Origin: Sphingobacterium sp. PCS056
GTDB taxonomy: Bacteria > Bacteroidota > Bacteroidia > Sphingobacteriales > Sphingobacteriaceae
NCBI RefSeq assembly: GCF_023273895.1
Contig: NZ_CP096883.1
Span: 1,240,001-1,304,000 of the forward strand
Length of the DNA stretch: 64,000 nt
Direction: 5' to 3'
Shown here piece after piece: positions 55,895 through 64,000 of the stretch. How positions within the stretch are numbered: the stretch's first letter is position 1; each line of letters opens with the position of its first letter. The translations under genes and the position numbers were made by a program. A model generated the notes under the pieces. The model did not search any database and was not told the DNA's origin. It saw nothing but the letters and a program-made list of their open reading frames with translations.

Positions 55895-57382
55895 TTAATC
55901 CGTATCCTTATTTTTTAATTTCGTCACCCCAGCTTTAAAACGAGGCTTAAATCCGGCAGGTTTGCTGCTTGGTTCTGTCGGAAGATCAGCTGCTGTTTCT
56001 TGTGCTGCGGTATTGGATGCATCAGTTGGATCAGGTTGTGCTTCGGCCTGTTGACCAACAGGTGTTGTATCCTGTGCTGCTGTCGCAGGTTTCGTTACTC
56101 CAGCTTTAAAACGAGGCTTAAATCCGGCAGGTTTGCTGCTTGGTTCTGTCGGAAGATCAGCTGCTGTTTCTTGTCCTGCGGTATTGGATGCATCAGTTGG
56201 ATCAGCTTGTGCTTCGGCCTGTTGACCAACAGGTGTTGTATCCTGTGCTGCTGTCGCCGGTTTCGTTACTCCAGCTTTAAAACGAGGCTTAAATCCGGCA
56301 GGTTTGCTGCTTGGTTCTGTCGGAAGATCAGCTGCTGTTTCTTGTGCTGCGGTATTGGATGCATCAGTTGGATCAGCTTGTGCTTCGGCCTGTTGACCAA
56401 CAGGTGTTGTATCCTGTGCTGCTGTGGCCGGTTTCGTTACTCCAGCTTTAAAACGAGGCTTAAATCCGGCAGGTTTGCTGCTTGGTTCTGTCGAAAGATC
56501 AGCTGCTGTTTCTTGTGCTGCGGTATTGGATGCATCAGTTGGATCAGCTTGTGCTTCGGCCTGTTGACCAACAGGTGTTGTATCCTGTGCTGCTGTGGCC
56601 GGTTTCGTTACTCCAGCTTTAAAACGAGGCTTAAATCCGGCAGGTTTGCTGCTTGGTTCTGTCGGAAGATCAGTTGCTGTTTCTTGTGCTGCATTATTGG
56701 ATGCAGCAGTTGGATCAGCTTGTGCTTCGGCCTGTTGACCAACAGGTGTTGTATCCTGTGCTGCTGTGGCCGGTTTCGTTACTCCAGCTTTAAAACGAGG
56801 CTTAAATCCGGCAGGTTTGCTGCTTGGTTCTGTCGGAAGATCAGTTGCTGTTTCTTGTGCTGCATTATTGGATGCAGCAGTTGGATCAGCTTGTGCTTCG
56901 GCCTGTTGACCAACAGGTGTTGTATCCTGTGCTACTGTGGCCGGTTTAGTCACCCCAGCTTTAAAACGGGGCTTAAATCCAGCAGGTTTAGCTATGTCCT
57001 CTTTAGTGGTTGTCGATTCATTAGCTTTTTCAAGAGTACGTTCTGGATTTTCAAGTTCTTGAGGTATGCTATCCTTTGCTATTACTGGAGCTTTAAAACG
57101 AGGTTTAAAGCCTGTAGCTGTAGTAGTTGCAGGACTGGCTTCTGCTTTCACAGACTGCTGTTCTTTCTCACTAGCTGGTTGCACTTCTTTTTTGTCGACA
57201 ATCGTTTCTGCTACATGATAACTTTTACGGAGCCTATTAAACCAAAATTTCTTTGTATGATCAAAACTTTTGGGCCCCATAGCAACATAATGTTTTTTAA
57301 ATTCTTCATATAGTGATTGATCTGCTTTTTGTAAAGCAGCTAAGTCAATCTTTTTTTTAGCGAAAAATTCTTCAAAAGTCAT
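55895..57382 (-). CDS. Low-complexity protein with 57-residue tandem repeats
   Basis: I do not recognise a named family. I start at the ATG at 57382, giving 495 residues. The first 60 residues are a compact charged domain (MTFEEFFAKKKIDLAALQ, then GPKSFDHTKKFWFNRLRKSYH). The rest is a proline-, alanine- and threonine-rich chain. It has eight copies of GFKPRFKA, and six of these head nearly identical 57-residue repeats. The basic FKPRFK motif alternates with acidic spacers. No signal peptide or membrane helix is seen, so it is probably cytosolic. It may bind RNA, membranes or another protein, but that is inference. Confidence 0.8.
   Translation of the reverse strand: MTFEEFFAKKKIDLAALQKADQSLYEEFKKHYVAMGPKSFDHTKKFWFNRLRKSYHVAETIVDKKEVQPASEKEQQSVKAEASPATTTATGFKPRFKAPVIAKDSIPQELENPERTLEKANESTTTKEDIAKPAGFKPRFKAGVTKPATVAQDTTPVGQQAEAQADPTAASNNAAQETATDLPTEPSSKPAGFKPRFKAGVTKPATAAQDTTPVGQQAEAQADPTAASNNAAQETATDLPTEPSSKPAGFKPRFKAGVTKPATAAQDTTPVGQQAEAQADPTDASNTAAQETAADLSTEPSSKPAGFKPRFKAGVTKPATAAQDTTPVGQQAEAQADPTDASNTAAQETAADLPTEPSSKPAGFKPRFKAGVTKPATAAQDTTPVGQQAEAQADPTDASNTAGQETAADLPTEPSSKPAGFKPRFKAGVTKPATAAQDTTPVGQQAEAQPDPTDASNTAAQETAADLPTEPSSKPAGFKPRFKAGVTKLKNKDTD
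55924..56995 (-). repeat. Array of six 171-bp tandem repeats in coding sequence
   Basis: The unit starting CCAGCTTTAAAACGAGGCTT recurs at 55929, 56100, 56271, 56442 and so on, exactly 171 bp apart. Copies differ at only a few bases, for example GCATCAGTTGG against GCAGCAGTTGG. The near identity at DNA level suggests recent expansion or gene conversion. Confidence 0.95.
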
Positions 57383-57465
57383 CCTGAAAACATTTAGTCT
57401 ACTACAAATGTATAGTATTTTATTAATCTTTAATAGCCTCAAAAGGATTAAAGCTAAATTTTTGG

Positions 57466-57494
57466 CATAAAAAAAGAGCTTTACGCTCTTCTTT
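57466..57494 (-). terminator. Terminator after yebC
   Basis: On the minus strand, AAGAGC and GCTCTT flank a 5-nt loop and are followed by a run of seven T. It lies about 20 nt after the yebC stop. Confidence 0.8.
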
Positions 57495-57514
57495 GTATTA
57501 TAATAAGTTTGTAC

Positions 57515-58240
57515 TTATGCCATGTTGTGGTAGACCGCTTGAACATCATCATCCTCTTCGATTTTGTCTATCAATTTTAACACATCAGCCGCATCTTCTT
57601 CCGAAATATCAGTGTGTGATAAAGCGATGCGTTCTAACTTGGCAGAAGAAACCGCAATACCTTTCTCTTCCAATAAGCGTTGCATATTTCCAAAATCTTC
57701 AAATGAAGTTTGAACAACTACAACATCATTTCCTTCCTCATCGGCCTCTAAATATAATTCTTCAAGACCACCATCGATAAGTTCCAGTTCCAGCTCTTCA
57801 ATATCCACATCCTCAGTTGCGGGGAATCTGAACAAAGATTTACGGTTAAAAATAAAATCCAAAGATCCAGTTTTACCCAAGGTGCCACCAGCTTTGGTGA
57901 AGTAGCTGCGTATATTGGCAACAGTTCTATTGGTATTGTCAGTTGCTGTTTCAATTAAGATCGGTACACCGTGTGGACCGTATCCCTCATATACATATTC
58001 TTCATAGCCTTTAGAATCTTTTTCAGAAGCTCTTTTGATAGCCGCTTCTACGCGATCTTTAGGCATATTTACAGCTTTCGCATTGTTTATCGCTGTACGT
58101 AATCTAGAATTTGACTCTGGATGAGGACCACCTTCCTTCACCGAAATTGCAATTTCTTTACCTAAACGCGTAAATTGGATGGCCATTTTGGCCCAGCGTT
58201 TAAATTTACGTTCTTTTCTAAATTCGAAAGCTCTTCCCAT
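57515..58240 (-). CDS. YebC/PmpR-family protein
   Basis: YebC proteins are translation factors or transcription regulators; some relieve ribosome stalling at proline stretches. The 241-residue product from the ATG at 58240 has the N-terminal MGRAFEFRKERKFKRWAKMA, FTRLGKEI, NMPKDRVEAAIKRA and YEGYGPHGVPILIE. The C-terminal acidic domain contains LKLIDKIEEDDDVQAVYHN. It starts 1 nt after the threonine dehydrogenase gene, in the same operon. The order of these two genes is not obviously functional. Confidence 0.93.
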   Translation of the reverse strand: MGRAFEFRKERKFKRWAKMAIQFTRLGKEIAISVKEGGPHPESNSRLRTAINNAKAVNMPKDRVEAAIKRASEKDSKGYEEYVYEGYGPHGVPILIETATDNTNRTVANIRSYFTKAGGTLGKTGSLDFIFNRKSLFRFPATEDVDIEELELELIDGGLEELYLEADEEGNDVVVVQTSFEDFGNMQRLLEEKGIAVSSAKLERIALSHTDISEEDAADVLKLIDKIEEDDDVQAVYHNMA

Positions 58241-58241
58241 G

Positions 58242-59192
58242 TTATAGTTTGTTTGTTTTAAGATTCTCAATCATATCGGCAGTAAGCTTTGCTAAATCAA
58301 AAGCAGGCTTCCAATTCCAATCCGCTCTCGCTGGAGAATCTTCAATACTAGCAGGCCATGAATCTGCAATCGCCTGTCTAGGATCATTCTCCGAGTAAGT
58401 GATTGCAAAATTAGGAAGAATTTTTTTAATTTCTTCAGCAAGTTCTTTTGGAGTGAAACTTACCCCCGTAAGATTGTAACTTGAACGAATCGTTAAACTT
58501 TCCTTTGGAGCATCCATTAGTTGCAAAGTGCCACGAATCGCGTCATCCATATACAGCATCGGTAAAGCGGTATCTTCCGATAGAAAACATTCATAACTAC
58601 CTTTTTTCAATGCATCATAAAAAATATGTACAGCATAATCGGTCGTTCCACCTCCTGGTTCCGCTTTCCATGAAATAATACCTGGATAGCGAATACTGCG
58701 GATATCCAATCCACGGTGCTCTTGATACCATTCGACAAGTCTTTCGCCTGCCAATTTACTAATACCGTAGATCGTGTTTGGATCCATGATACAATATTGA
58801 TCTGTATCTGTTTTCGGAGAATGTGGTCCGAATACAGCGATTGAACTTGGCCAAAAGATTTTTTCGATCTTATATTCAACAGCTAGGTCTAACACGTTCA
58901 AAAGACCGTTCATATTGAGATCCCAAGCTTTTTTGGGATATATTTCACCAGTTGCCGATAGCATTGCGGCCAATAGATATACTTGTGTGGGTTTATATTT
59001 TTGAAATAAGGATTCTATCGCACTTTTATCAAGTACATTTAGGGGTTCGAAAATTTCCCCGTCCTTTAAATTTTGAGGTTCCCTAATGTCGGAAGTAACG
59101 ACACTTTCAGTACCAAATTTTTCTCTTAAAGCTGTAGCCAATTCAGTTCCGATTTGGCCATTTGCACCGATTATAATAATGCTTTCTTTCAT
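58242..59192 (-). CDS. L-threonine 3-dehydrogenase, short-chain (epimerase-like) type
   Basis: This 316-residue NAD-dependent enzyme has an extended SDR fold: GANGQIG at 9-15, WPSSIAVFGP, and catalytic Tyr142 and Lys146 in YGISKLAGERLVEWY. The following SIRYPGIISWKAEPGGGTTDYAVHIFYDA is typical of the TDH family found in animals and Bacteroidota, which oxidises threonine to 2-amino-3-ketobutyrate. A sugar epimerase is the alternative, but these segments favour TDH. Its consensus promoter ends 5 nt before the ATG, so the mRNA is probably leaderless. Confidence 0.82.
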   Translation of the reverse strand: MKESIIIIGANGQIGTELATALREKFGTESVVTSDIREPQNLKDGEIFEPLNVLDKSAIESLFQKYKPTQVYLLAAMLSATGEIYPKKAWDLNMNGLLNVLDLAVEYKIEKIFWPSSIAVFGPHSPKTDTDQYCIMDPNTIYGISKLAGERLVEWYQEHRGLDIRSIRYPGIISWKAEPGGGTTDYAVHIFYDALKKGSYECFLSEDTALPMLYMDDAIRGTLQLMDAPKESLTIRSSYNLTGVSFTPKELAEEIKKILPNFAITYSENDPRQAIADSWPASIEDSPARADWNWKPAFDLAKLTADMIENLKTNKL

Positions 59193-59197
59193 CGATG

Positions 59198-59227
59198 CAA
59201 ATATAGTATTTTTATTATCCTAATCAA
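59198..59227 (-). promoter_or_regulatory. Promoter of the threonine dehydrogenase-yebC operon, probably leaderless
   Basis: On the minus strand, TTG at 59227-59225 and TATATTTG at 59205-59198 are 19 bp apart, a full match. Five bases then separate it from the ATG. The Rossmann motif begins at residue 9, so the start cannot be further downstream. Confidence 0.8.
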
Positions 59228-59801
59228 TGTTTCAAAAGTAGCTTATAATCTTCTTTTTCCAATACTAATTGTTTGGTAAAGTATTTATTATCAAACTGTT
59301 CTTGTGCTGTTGTTTGATGTTTTACACCCGTTTTCCGGACCTTTTTTTAATCGAATTTATTGATATTTTTTTCATTTTCTTTCTTGACATTACAAAGCAA
59401 TCGATTGCTTTTTTTTCATTAAACTTGACCAGATTTATCAAATCAATTTATTTCGTTTTTAAATCTCCGATTTTACCGTATTGTTATACAACTTTAATAG
59501 TGTGTTGGATGCATTTTTTATGAATTTTTTTTGGACCTCTTATTTGTGATCATAATTCTCATACCATTACTACCCCGGGTCAAAAGATGATATCCGTTAA
59601 GAAGCTCTTTGGAGTGTTGCTCCTCTTGATGAGCGCGATGCCTATATATCCGCCCTTAAAGGAGCTTTGTTGATTACTAGTTTGACTTTTAAATACCGCA
59701 TTGTTTTAAGATATTTTATTAAAATCGTTTTAACTTATTGATATTAATATCTATTTCCCTATTTTTTTGCAATAATCATCAAATATTTAGCTCGAATTTC
59801 G

Positions 59802-59809
59802 TAAGTTTG
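59802..59809 (+). promoter_or_regulatory. Possible asd promoter -7 element
   Basis: TAAGTTTG fits TAnnTTTG, preceded by AATTTCG as in the other strong sites. No TTG is found at the right distance. The leader would be about 65 nt. Confidence 0.5.
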
Positions 59810-59879
59810 AGAAATAACAATATTCTATTTAGAATATTTATAGAAAAATTTCATAACAAATTAAAGAAAAAGTAACAAG

Positions 59880-60872
59880 ATGAAAGTCGCAGTAGTCGGC
59901 GCAACAGGCCTTGTAGGTACTGAGATGCTAACAGTGTTAGCAGCGCGCAATTTCCCAGTTTCAGAATTAATTCCAGTAGCTTCAGAGCGTAGTAAGGGTA
60001 AGGAAATTGATTTTAAGGGAAAGAAGTATAAGGTGGTTACACCATCTGAAGCTATTGCTTTAAAACCTGATGTTGCTTTATTCTCGGCAGGAGGTGGTAC
60101 ATCTCTTGAGTATGCGCCATTATTTGCCGCTGCTGGAATAACAGTTATTGATAATTCATCTGCTTGGCGTATGGATCCGACTAAGAAATTAGTCGTTCCC
60201 GAAGTGAATGCACATGTCTTAACAGCCGAAGATAAAATTATTGCAAATCCTAATTGCTCTACAATCCAGATGGTCGTTGCATTAAAACCGCTACATGATA
60301 AATATAAAATTAAACGTGTTGTTGTTTCTACATACCAATCTGTAACCGGTACGGGTGTAAAAGCAGTTGATCAATTGATGAACGAGCGTGCTGGTATAAA
60401 GGATGGCGAGAAAGCATATGCATATGAGATCGATTTAAATGTCATTCCTCAAATTGATGTATTTCAAGAAAATGGATATACCAAAGAAGAAATGAAGATG
60501 ATTTTGGAAACAAACAAAATCATGGGAGATGATTCGATAAAAGTAACAGCAACCACAGTGCGTATTCCAGTAATTGGAGGACATTCAGAATCTTTAAACA
60601 TTGAGTTTGAAAATGATTTTGATCTAGCAGATGTTCGTGCAGCTTTATCCGCGCAAAGCGGTGTCATTGTAGTAGATGATCCATCTAATTTGCAATATCC
60701 AATGCCAAAGGATGCACATGGAAAAGACGAAGTTTTTGTCGGACGTATACGTCGTGACGAATCACAGGCAAATACATTAAACATGTGGGTGGTTGCGGAT
60801 AATCTTCGTAAAGGTGCTGCTACGAATACCATTCAAATTGCAGAAACACTGATAGAAAAAGGATTAATTTAA
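59880..60872 (+). CDS. asd: Aspartate-semialdehyde dehydrogenase
   Basis: Asd reduces aspartyl phosphate to the semialdehyde, the branch point to lysine, threonine and methionine. The 330-residue product has the NADP-binding GATGLVGTEML (7-17), an IDNSSAWRMDPTKKLVVPEVN stretch (90-110) and the catalytic Cys126 in NPNCSTIQMV. The C-terminal part holds the IPVIGGHSESLNIEF segment with the active-site histidine. It is monocistronic with a terminator downstream. Confidence 0.96.
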   Translation: MKVAVVGATGLVGTEMLTVLAARNFPVSELIPVASERSKGKEIDFKGKKYKVVTPSEAIALKPDVALFSAGGGTSLEYAPLFAAAGITVIDNSSAWRMDPTKKLVVPEVNAHVLTAEDKIIANPNCSTIQMVVALKPLHDKYKIKRVVVSTYQSVTGTGVKAVDQLMNERAGIKDGEKAYAYEIDLNVIPQIDVFQENGYTKEEMKMILETNKIMGDDSIKVTATTVRIPVIGGHSESLNIEFENDFDLADVRAALSAQSGVIVVDDPSNLQYPMPKDAHGKDEVFVGRIRRDESQANTLNMWVVADNLRKGAATNTIQIAETLIEKGLI

Positions 60873-60889
60873 TTCTTAATGGATATAAG

Positions 60890-60927
60890 AAAAGGAGCTG
60901 TAACACCTGTTATAGCTCCTTTTTGTT
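60890..60927 (+). terminator. Terminator after asd
   Basis: AAAAGGAGCT and AGCTCCTTTTT form a stem with a nested GTAAC/GTTAT pairing in the loop, followed by T residues. Confidence 0.85.
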
Positions 60928-61756
60928 TTCTCATCTTCCAGTCGATCGGATGCTGAACGGTGCCCAGCCTCAATATCCACTGCTGCTACATTTTAGCCAA
61001 TTAGCTCACTTATTATGGTAACATTGATCTCCACCAATGGAGTCATTTGCCAGTTTATACCCTAGTAGGCTTAATCGTTCAAATTGACGATATAATCTCC
61101 ACCCCTTTGACCTACAAAAGTTATGCTTTTCCCTATACCTGTTTTAACAATAGAAAACTTCAACTCAATGGGCATGATTCAACCAAAGACCTCATTATTC
61201 AATAGGGTGCAGTTATTGGGAGATGACAGTCATCATGATCCTCTAGTAACGTATGAGCATATTTCACCGATATGCGTTATCAACGGTCGTACTTTGCACG
61301 CGGTATGATAGATATACCCAATTTTAGTGCTATTTCTAGTTAGAGATCTGGGGTAAAGATTTGGGTCCACTGTGCAAAAGTGATACTTGCCTGTACAGTC
61401 GAAGTATTCTGTTTATACCTTAGCAGCACTAAATACACGGACTTAACACGGATTTAACATGGACTTATAGTGCATACGTTGTGTTCGCATATAGAAGTTG
61501 CTTTCCATTGGGCCATAAGGGAGTGCTAATGATTTCTTTGTTATTCATACGATCAGGCAGTATACTTTTTAAGTCTAATGGCTGTTTTGTGAGGTGATTT
61601 TGGTCGCCTTAATAGAGCTTATATCGATTGCTTATCAGGGTTTCTCGTTACTCAAGCTGTTGCGAATCTGATGACGACTTAGAGCTGCGTTCTCAGTTGT
61701 TATGATGACGAGTGTATACTGGTAGACCATGATTGCGGGTTACCATAATTTGTACG
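60928..61756. other. Unexplained non-coding stretch between asd and the Kelch gene
   Basis: About 830 bp carry no supported gene on either strand. Base composition is less AT-rich than other gaps and looks like worn coding or structured sequence. It contains three 11-bp copies of ACAYGGAYTTA in a row at about 61434-61466 and scattered short ORFs, the longest 61 codons. No match to a known element was recognised. Confidence 0.5.
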
Positions 61757-61794
61757 TAAAAAAGGGTTTGTAGCACACGATACAAACCCTTTTC
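61757..61794 (-). terminator. Terminator after the Kelch gene
   Basis: AAAGGGTTTGTA and TACAAACCCTTT form a perfect 12-bp stem with an 8-nt loop. On the minus strand it is followed by TTTTTT. Confidence 0.9.
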
Positions 61795-61816
61795 TGTTTA
61801 ATAATCTTGTATTATA

Positions 61817-62821
61817 CTATTTTACTGGAACAAATTTCCAAGTATCATAGAATTTGTTTGATCCGTTTTGACCTGTAGTTACATAGCCAACATTGTCAAT
61901 CGCAAATGAAACAGCATCTTGTCTTGCTGAACCTTGGAAAACTTGATTGTCAGCATTCCATACGTCAGTAGAAGGATTATATTCCCAAATGGTGTTGATA
62001 ACAGAAGTTTTCTTACCACCTACTACATAAGCTAAGTTGTTTAATACAAAAGCAGAAGTATTAGAACGTGTTAAGTTATATGTATAAGAGTTATCGTCAC
62101 GATTTAAATCATTCAATTTTGTCCATTTAGTACCATCAAACTTAAAGAAGTCTTCTGGGTATGAGCTATTATCAAGACCACCACCTACATAAGCAATGTT
62201 ATTGATGACAAAAGAAAATCCATATCTTCTATTTGATTCTAATGGGCTATCCACTAAAGTCCAAGTGTTAGCAGTAGGATCATATTTGTAGAAAGATTTA
62301 ACGTTAGTATCGTTGTCATTACCTCTAGAACCTGTACCTACGTATCCAAATCCACCTATTGAGAAAGCAACAGCGCCATAGCGAGCAGCATCAGCAGGAA
62401 GATCTGCTATTTTCGTCCATGTGTTAGCCGAAACGTCATATTTGTAAAAATCTGATAATGCATTTGTTCCATCAAAACCAGTACCTACATACCCATTATT
62501 ACCAATTGCAAAAGCAACGGCATTGTTACGAGCAATACCAGGGAAGTCAGCTTTTTTAGACCAAGTTCCTGCGGAAGCACTATACGCCCAAGTATCTGTT
62601 TTGCGAACAGCAACGCTACTTTCCGTTGCTATACCAGTAGTTACATAAGCAATATTGTTAATTAAGAAAGATACTGCCCCACTTCTTGCGCCACCATCGA
62701 AAGCAGAGCCTTTAGTCCACTCCACTACCTCATCTGTATTATCATCCTTTGATTTACAAGAGTAAGTAGAGAAAGTTACGACGCACGCTAATAATATTAG
62801 TAGCCAATTTTTCTTGTTCAT
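61817..62821 (-). CDS. Kelch-repeat lipoprotein
   Basis: The 334-residue product has a lipoprotein signal with Cys22 followed by KSKDDN. A short acidic stretch just after the cysteine can act as a surface-export signal in this phylum. The rest is a beta-propeller with six Kelch-like repeats, each with a YVGTG or YVTTG strand and a DTWxYxxxxxTW-type stretch. Kelch propellers bind proteins or sugars; no catalytic residues are visible. It lies 6 nt after a DUF4270 gene and ends at a terminator. Confidence 0.88.
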   Translation of the reverse strand: MNKKNWLLILLACVVTFSTYSCKSKDDNTDEVVEWTKGSAFDGGARSGAVSFLINNIAYVTTGIATESSVAVRKTDTWAYSASAGTWSKKADFPGIARNNAVAFAIGNNGYVGTGFDGTNALSDFYKYDVSANTWTKIADLPADAARYGAVAFSIGGFGYVGTGSRGNDNDTNVKSFYKYDPTANTWTLVDSPLESNRRYGFSFVINNIAYVGGGLDNSSYPEDFFKFDGTKWTKLNDLNRDDNSYTYNLTRSNTSAFVLNNLAYVVGGKKTSVINTIWEYNPSTDVWNADNQVFQGSARQDAVSFAIDNVGYVTTGQNGSNKFYDTWKFVPVK

Positions 62822-62827
62822 AAACTG

Positions 62828-64000
62828 TTAAAATTTAGTATATAAGATGTTTAATTTTATTTTTGGTTTGTTATTTGCGTCTTTTGCTACTATAAGTTGA
62901 TCTGTATTTGAGAATAATCCTGTTGTAGGTACACTTAAGAATAAAGATGTATTATAATAGCTTTGTTTTTTGATATTATTTAAATATTCAATCAAATTGA
63001 ACGTATATTTTGCATTTGCTCCAAAGTCACTAGCTCCTATATAAGCAGCTTGTTGCACTGTTGTAGTAAATGGTGAATTGATCATACTAATCGGATTTCC
63101 ACCTGAATTAGCTACCATCAAAATCAAACTTGATGGCGAGTTAAAAAATGAGTTATGATATTTACTGTCTGTCTCTATAACGAGTTCTGCCTTATTGATC
63201 GCTACAGTTGGATCGTTAACTAAAGCCAAAAGTGTGGGAAAAGTTATTTTTACTACAGCTCCTGTGCTACCTTCCAAAAATACATCGCCATCAGTCACAC
63301 TACTATTGAGTTCTGGATTAGTGATACTTAAGGTACTGAAGGCTGTCCCTTCACGATTTGCTTCGACATTATTAAATTGATGTGTCTTATCTGCTAAGTT
63401 AAATTTAGCGACCGAATTTACTTTAAATCCTTCTTCATTGATAAAGTTATAATGGATCTGCATGACAACAGTATCGGAATAACCAATGATGGCCGTGTTA
63501 TTATTTCCTGGTACAAGTGCTATACCTTTAAAAAACTCAACAAAATTTTCATTTGAGGATATAGCCGAATTACCTGCTTTAATATAAGAAAATAATTTGT
63601 TGCCTAATGTATTGTCTAATTTAATAGAAACCGAATCCAATCTGTGAACAAAAGGTTTGAACGATAAGGTTCCTAATGCATTAGGATCATAGGCAAACTT
63701 TTGATTATTGTAAATAGCTGCACCACTTACAAACACAGGTCTTTCATTGATATCAGAACCTGAGTTGACCTCTTTCAACGTAATTTGCTCTTTCACTTCG
63801 TGAACAGCAATTGTCTGCGTTTTCGTGGTATCTCCGTAAAAATATTTATTGGGTTTTAAAACAAACGTGATGGAGTCATATTGCGCTGCAGTTGGAATAG
63901 AAGCAGTCGTAATATTTCCAATTCCAAGACGCATATAAGAAGATGCACGAACTGATCCCGTAGTTGTATTGCTGTTTTTTCCAACGAGGATCACTCCAGT
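62828..64000 (-). CDS. DUF4270 family protein, N-terminus beyond the window
   Basis: The reading frame is open to the window edge, so the start and any signal peptide are missing; about 390 residues are visible. The sequence fits DUF4270, a Bacteroidota family of predicted exported beta-rich proteins: YDSITFVLKPNKYFYGDTTKTQTIAVHEV, then VYLEGSTGAVVKITFP-like (VFLEGSTGAVVKITFP), and a C-terminal PKIKLNILYTKF. The function is unknown. It is followed by the Kelch lipoprotein gene in one operon, a pairing that may reflect a shared surface role. Confidence 0.78.
   Translation of the reverse strand, partial: TGVILVGKNSNTTTGSVRASSYMRLGIGNITTASIPTAAQYDSITFVLKPNKYFYGDTTKTQTIAVHEVKEQITLKEVNSGSDINERPVFVSGAAIYNNQKFAYDPNALGTLSFKPFVHRLDSVSIKLDNTLGNKLFSYIKAGNSAISSNENFVEFFKGIALVPGNNNTAIIGYSDTVVMQIHYNFINEEGFKVNSVAKFNLADKTHQFNNVEANREGTAFSTLSITNPELNSSVTDGDVFLEGSTGAVVKITFPTLLALVNDPTVAINKAELVIETDSKYHNSFFNSPSSLILMVANSGGNPISMINSPFTTTVQQAAYIGASDFGANAKYTFNLIEYLNNIKKQSYYNTSLFLSVPTTGLFSNTDQLIVAKDANNKPKIKLNILYTKF

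Larger units (their letters stand above)
59193..59879. other. 687-bp intergenic region upstream of asd
   Basis: This stretch has no convincing gene. Bases up to about 59540 are very T-rich low-complexity sequence. A less AT-rich patch at about 59560-59680 can fold (AAGCTC/GAGCTT with an inner GGAG/CTCC). It contains a 28-codon ORF at 59587-59673 whose product looks like a short signal-type hydrophobic peptide. A promoter element for asd lies at 59802. Confidence 0.5.

Noticed and set aside
56000..57313. 437-codon plus-strand ORF opposite the repeat protein
   Set aside because: It is an antisense shadow of the 171-bp repeats. The product is a cysteine-rich repeat with no sensible fold, and the minus-strand frame has a conserved-looking N-terminal domain.
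59269..59523. 84-codon ORF in the asd upstream region
   Set aside because: It lies in T-rich low-complexity DNA, which gives long Phe/Leu/Ile runs by chance, and has no promoter or family resemblance.
61123..61308. 61-codon ORF in the 61-kb gap
   Set aside because: Composition and length are not distinguishable from chance, and no motif is recognised.
1..64000. CRISPR arrays, insertion sequences, integrases, rRNA genes
   Set aside because: No regularly spaced short repeats with unique spacers, transposase-like frames, integrase motifs or rRNA segments were seen. The only long array is the coding 171-bp repeat.

Overview
The window is AT-rich chromosomal DNA from a member of the Bacteroidota, most likely a Sphingobacteriaceae species (Sphingobacterium or a close relative). 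This rests on a SusC/SusD pair with a DUF5689 lipoprotein, DUF4270 and DUF5686 proteins, an ExbB-ExbD-ExbD-TonB operon, almost no Shine-Dalgarno sequences, and many upstream sites that fit the Bacteroidota promoter pattern TTG-N19/20-TAnnTTTG. Nearly all of it is ordinary core genome. No phage, insertion sequence, CRISPR array or defence island was seen.

Layout. 1-2.9 kb: metK on the minus strand with a SAM-II-like riboswitch in its leader, divergent from a lipid kinase and a SUI1-type initiation factor. 3.3-9.4 kb: the Ton energising system (ExbB, two ExbD, TonB), a small membrane protein, a PstS-like lipoprotein and a TPR protein. 9.5-22.4 kb: a complete 14-gene complex I operon, nuoA to nuoN, with a very short NuoG. 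22.6-26.1 kb: a DUF5686 outer-membrane protein, an enoyl-CoA hydratase and tRNA-Glu. 26.2-31.9 kb: an Sfp-type transferase, dCTP deaminase, RF2 with its programmed frameshift, phosphoglucose isomerase and phosphofructokinase. 32-43.4 kb: DsbD split into two genes, biotin ligase, RsfS, FtsH, a LUD protein, a rhomboid, YifB, three small envelope or stress proteins and TrmB. 43.5-49.9 kb: a SusC/SusD/DUF5689 uptake locus. 49.9-55.8 kb: TrhO, a small polysaccharide cluster (DUF3820, two glycosyltransferases, a methyltransferase, a flippase) and a DeoR regulator. 55.9-60.9 kb: a protein with six near-identical 57-residue repeats, YebC, threonine dehydrogenase and aspartate-semialdehyde dehydrogenase. 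61.8-64 kb: a Kelch lipoprotein and a DUF4270 protein that runs off the window.

How the genes work together. Complex I makes the proton-motive force; ExbB/ExbD/TonB passes that energy to outer-membrane receptors such as the SusC protein here. Pgi and PfkA are adjacent glycolysis steps on opposite strands. MetK, Asd and threonine dehydrogenase touch the aspartate-family amino acids.

The most interesting signals are regulatory. They are the metK riboswitch, whose pseudoknot strand can also pair with downstream sequence; a group of genes whose -7 promoter element ends only 3-5 nt before the start codon, which implies leaderless mRNAs; an 18-bp promoter or operator motif shared by sfp, dcd and pgi; and the 171-bp repeat array. 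I found no clear previously undescribed multi-gene system.
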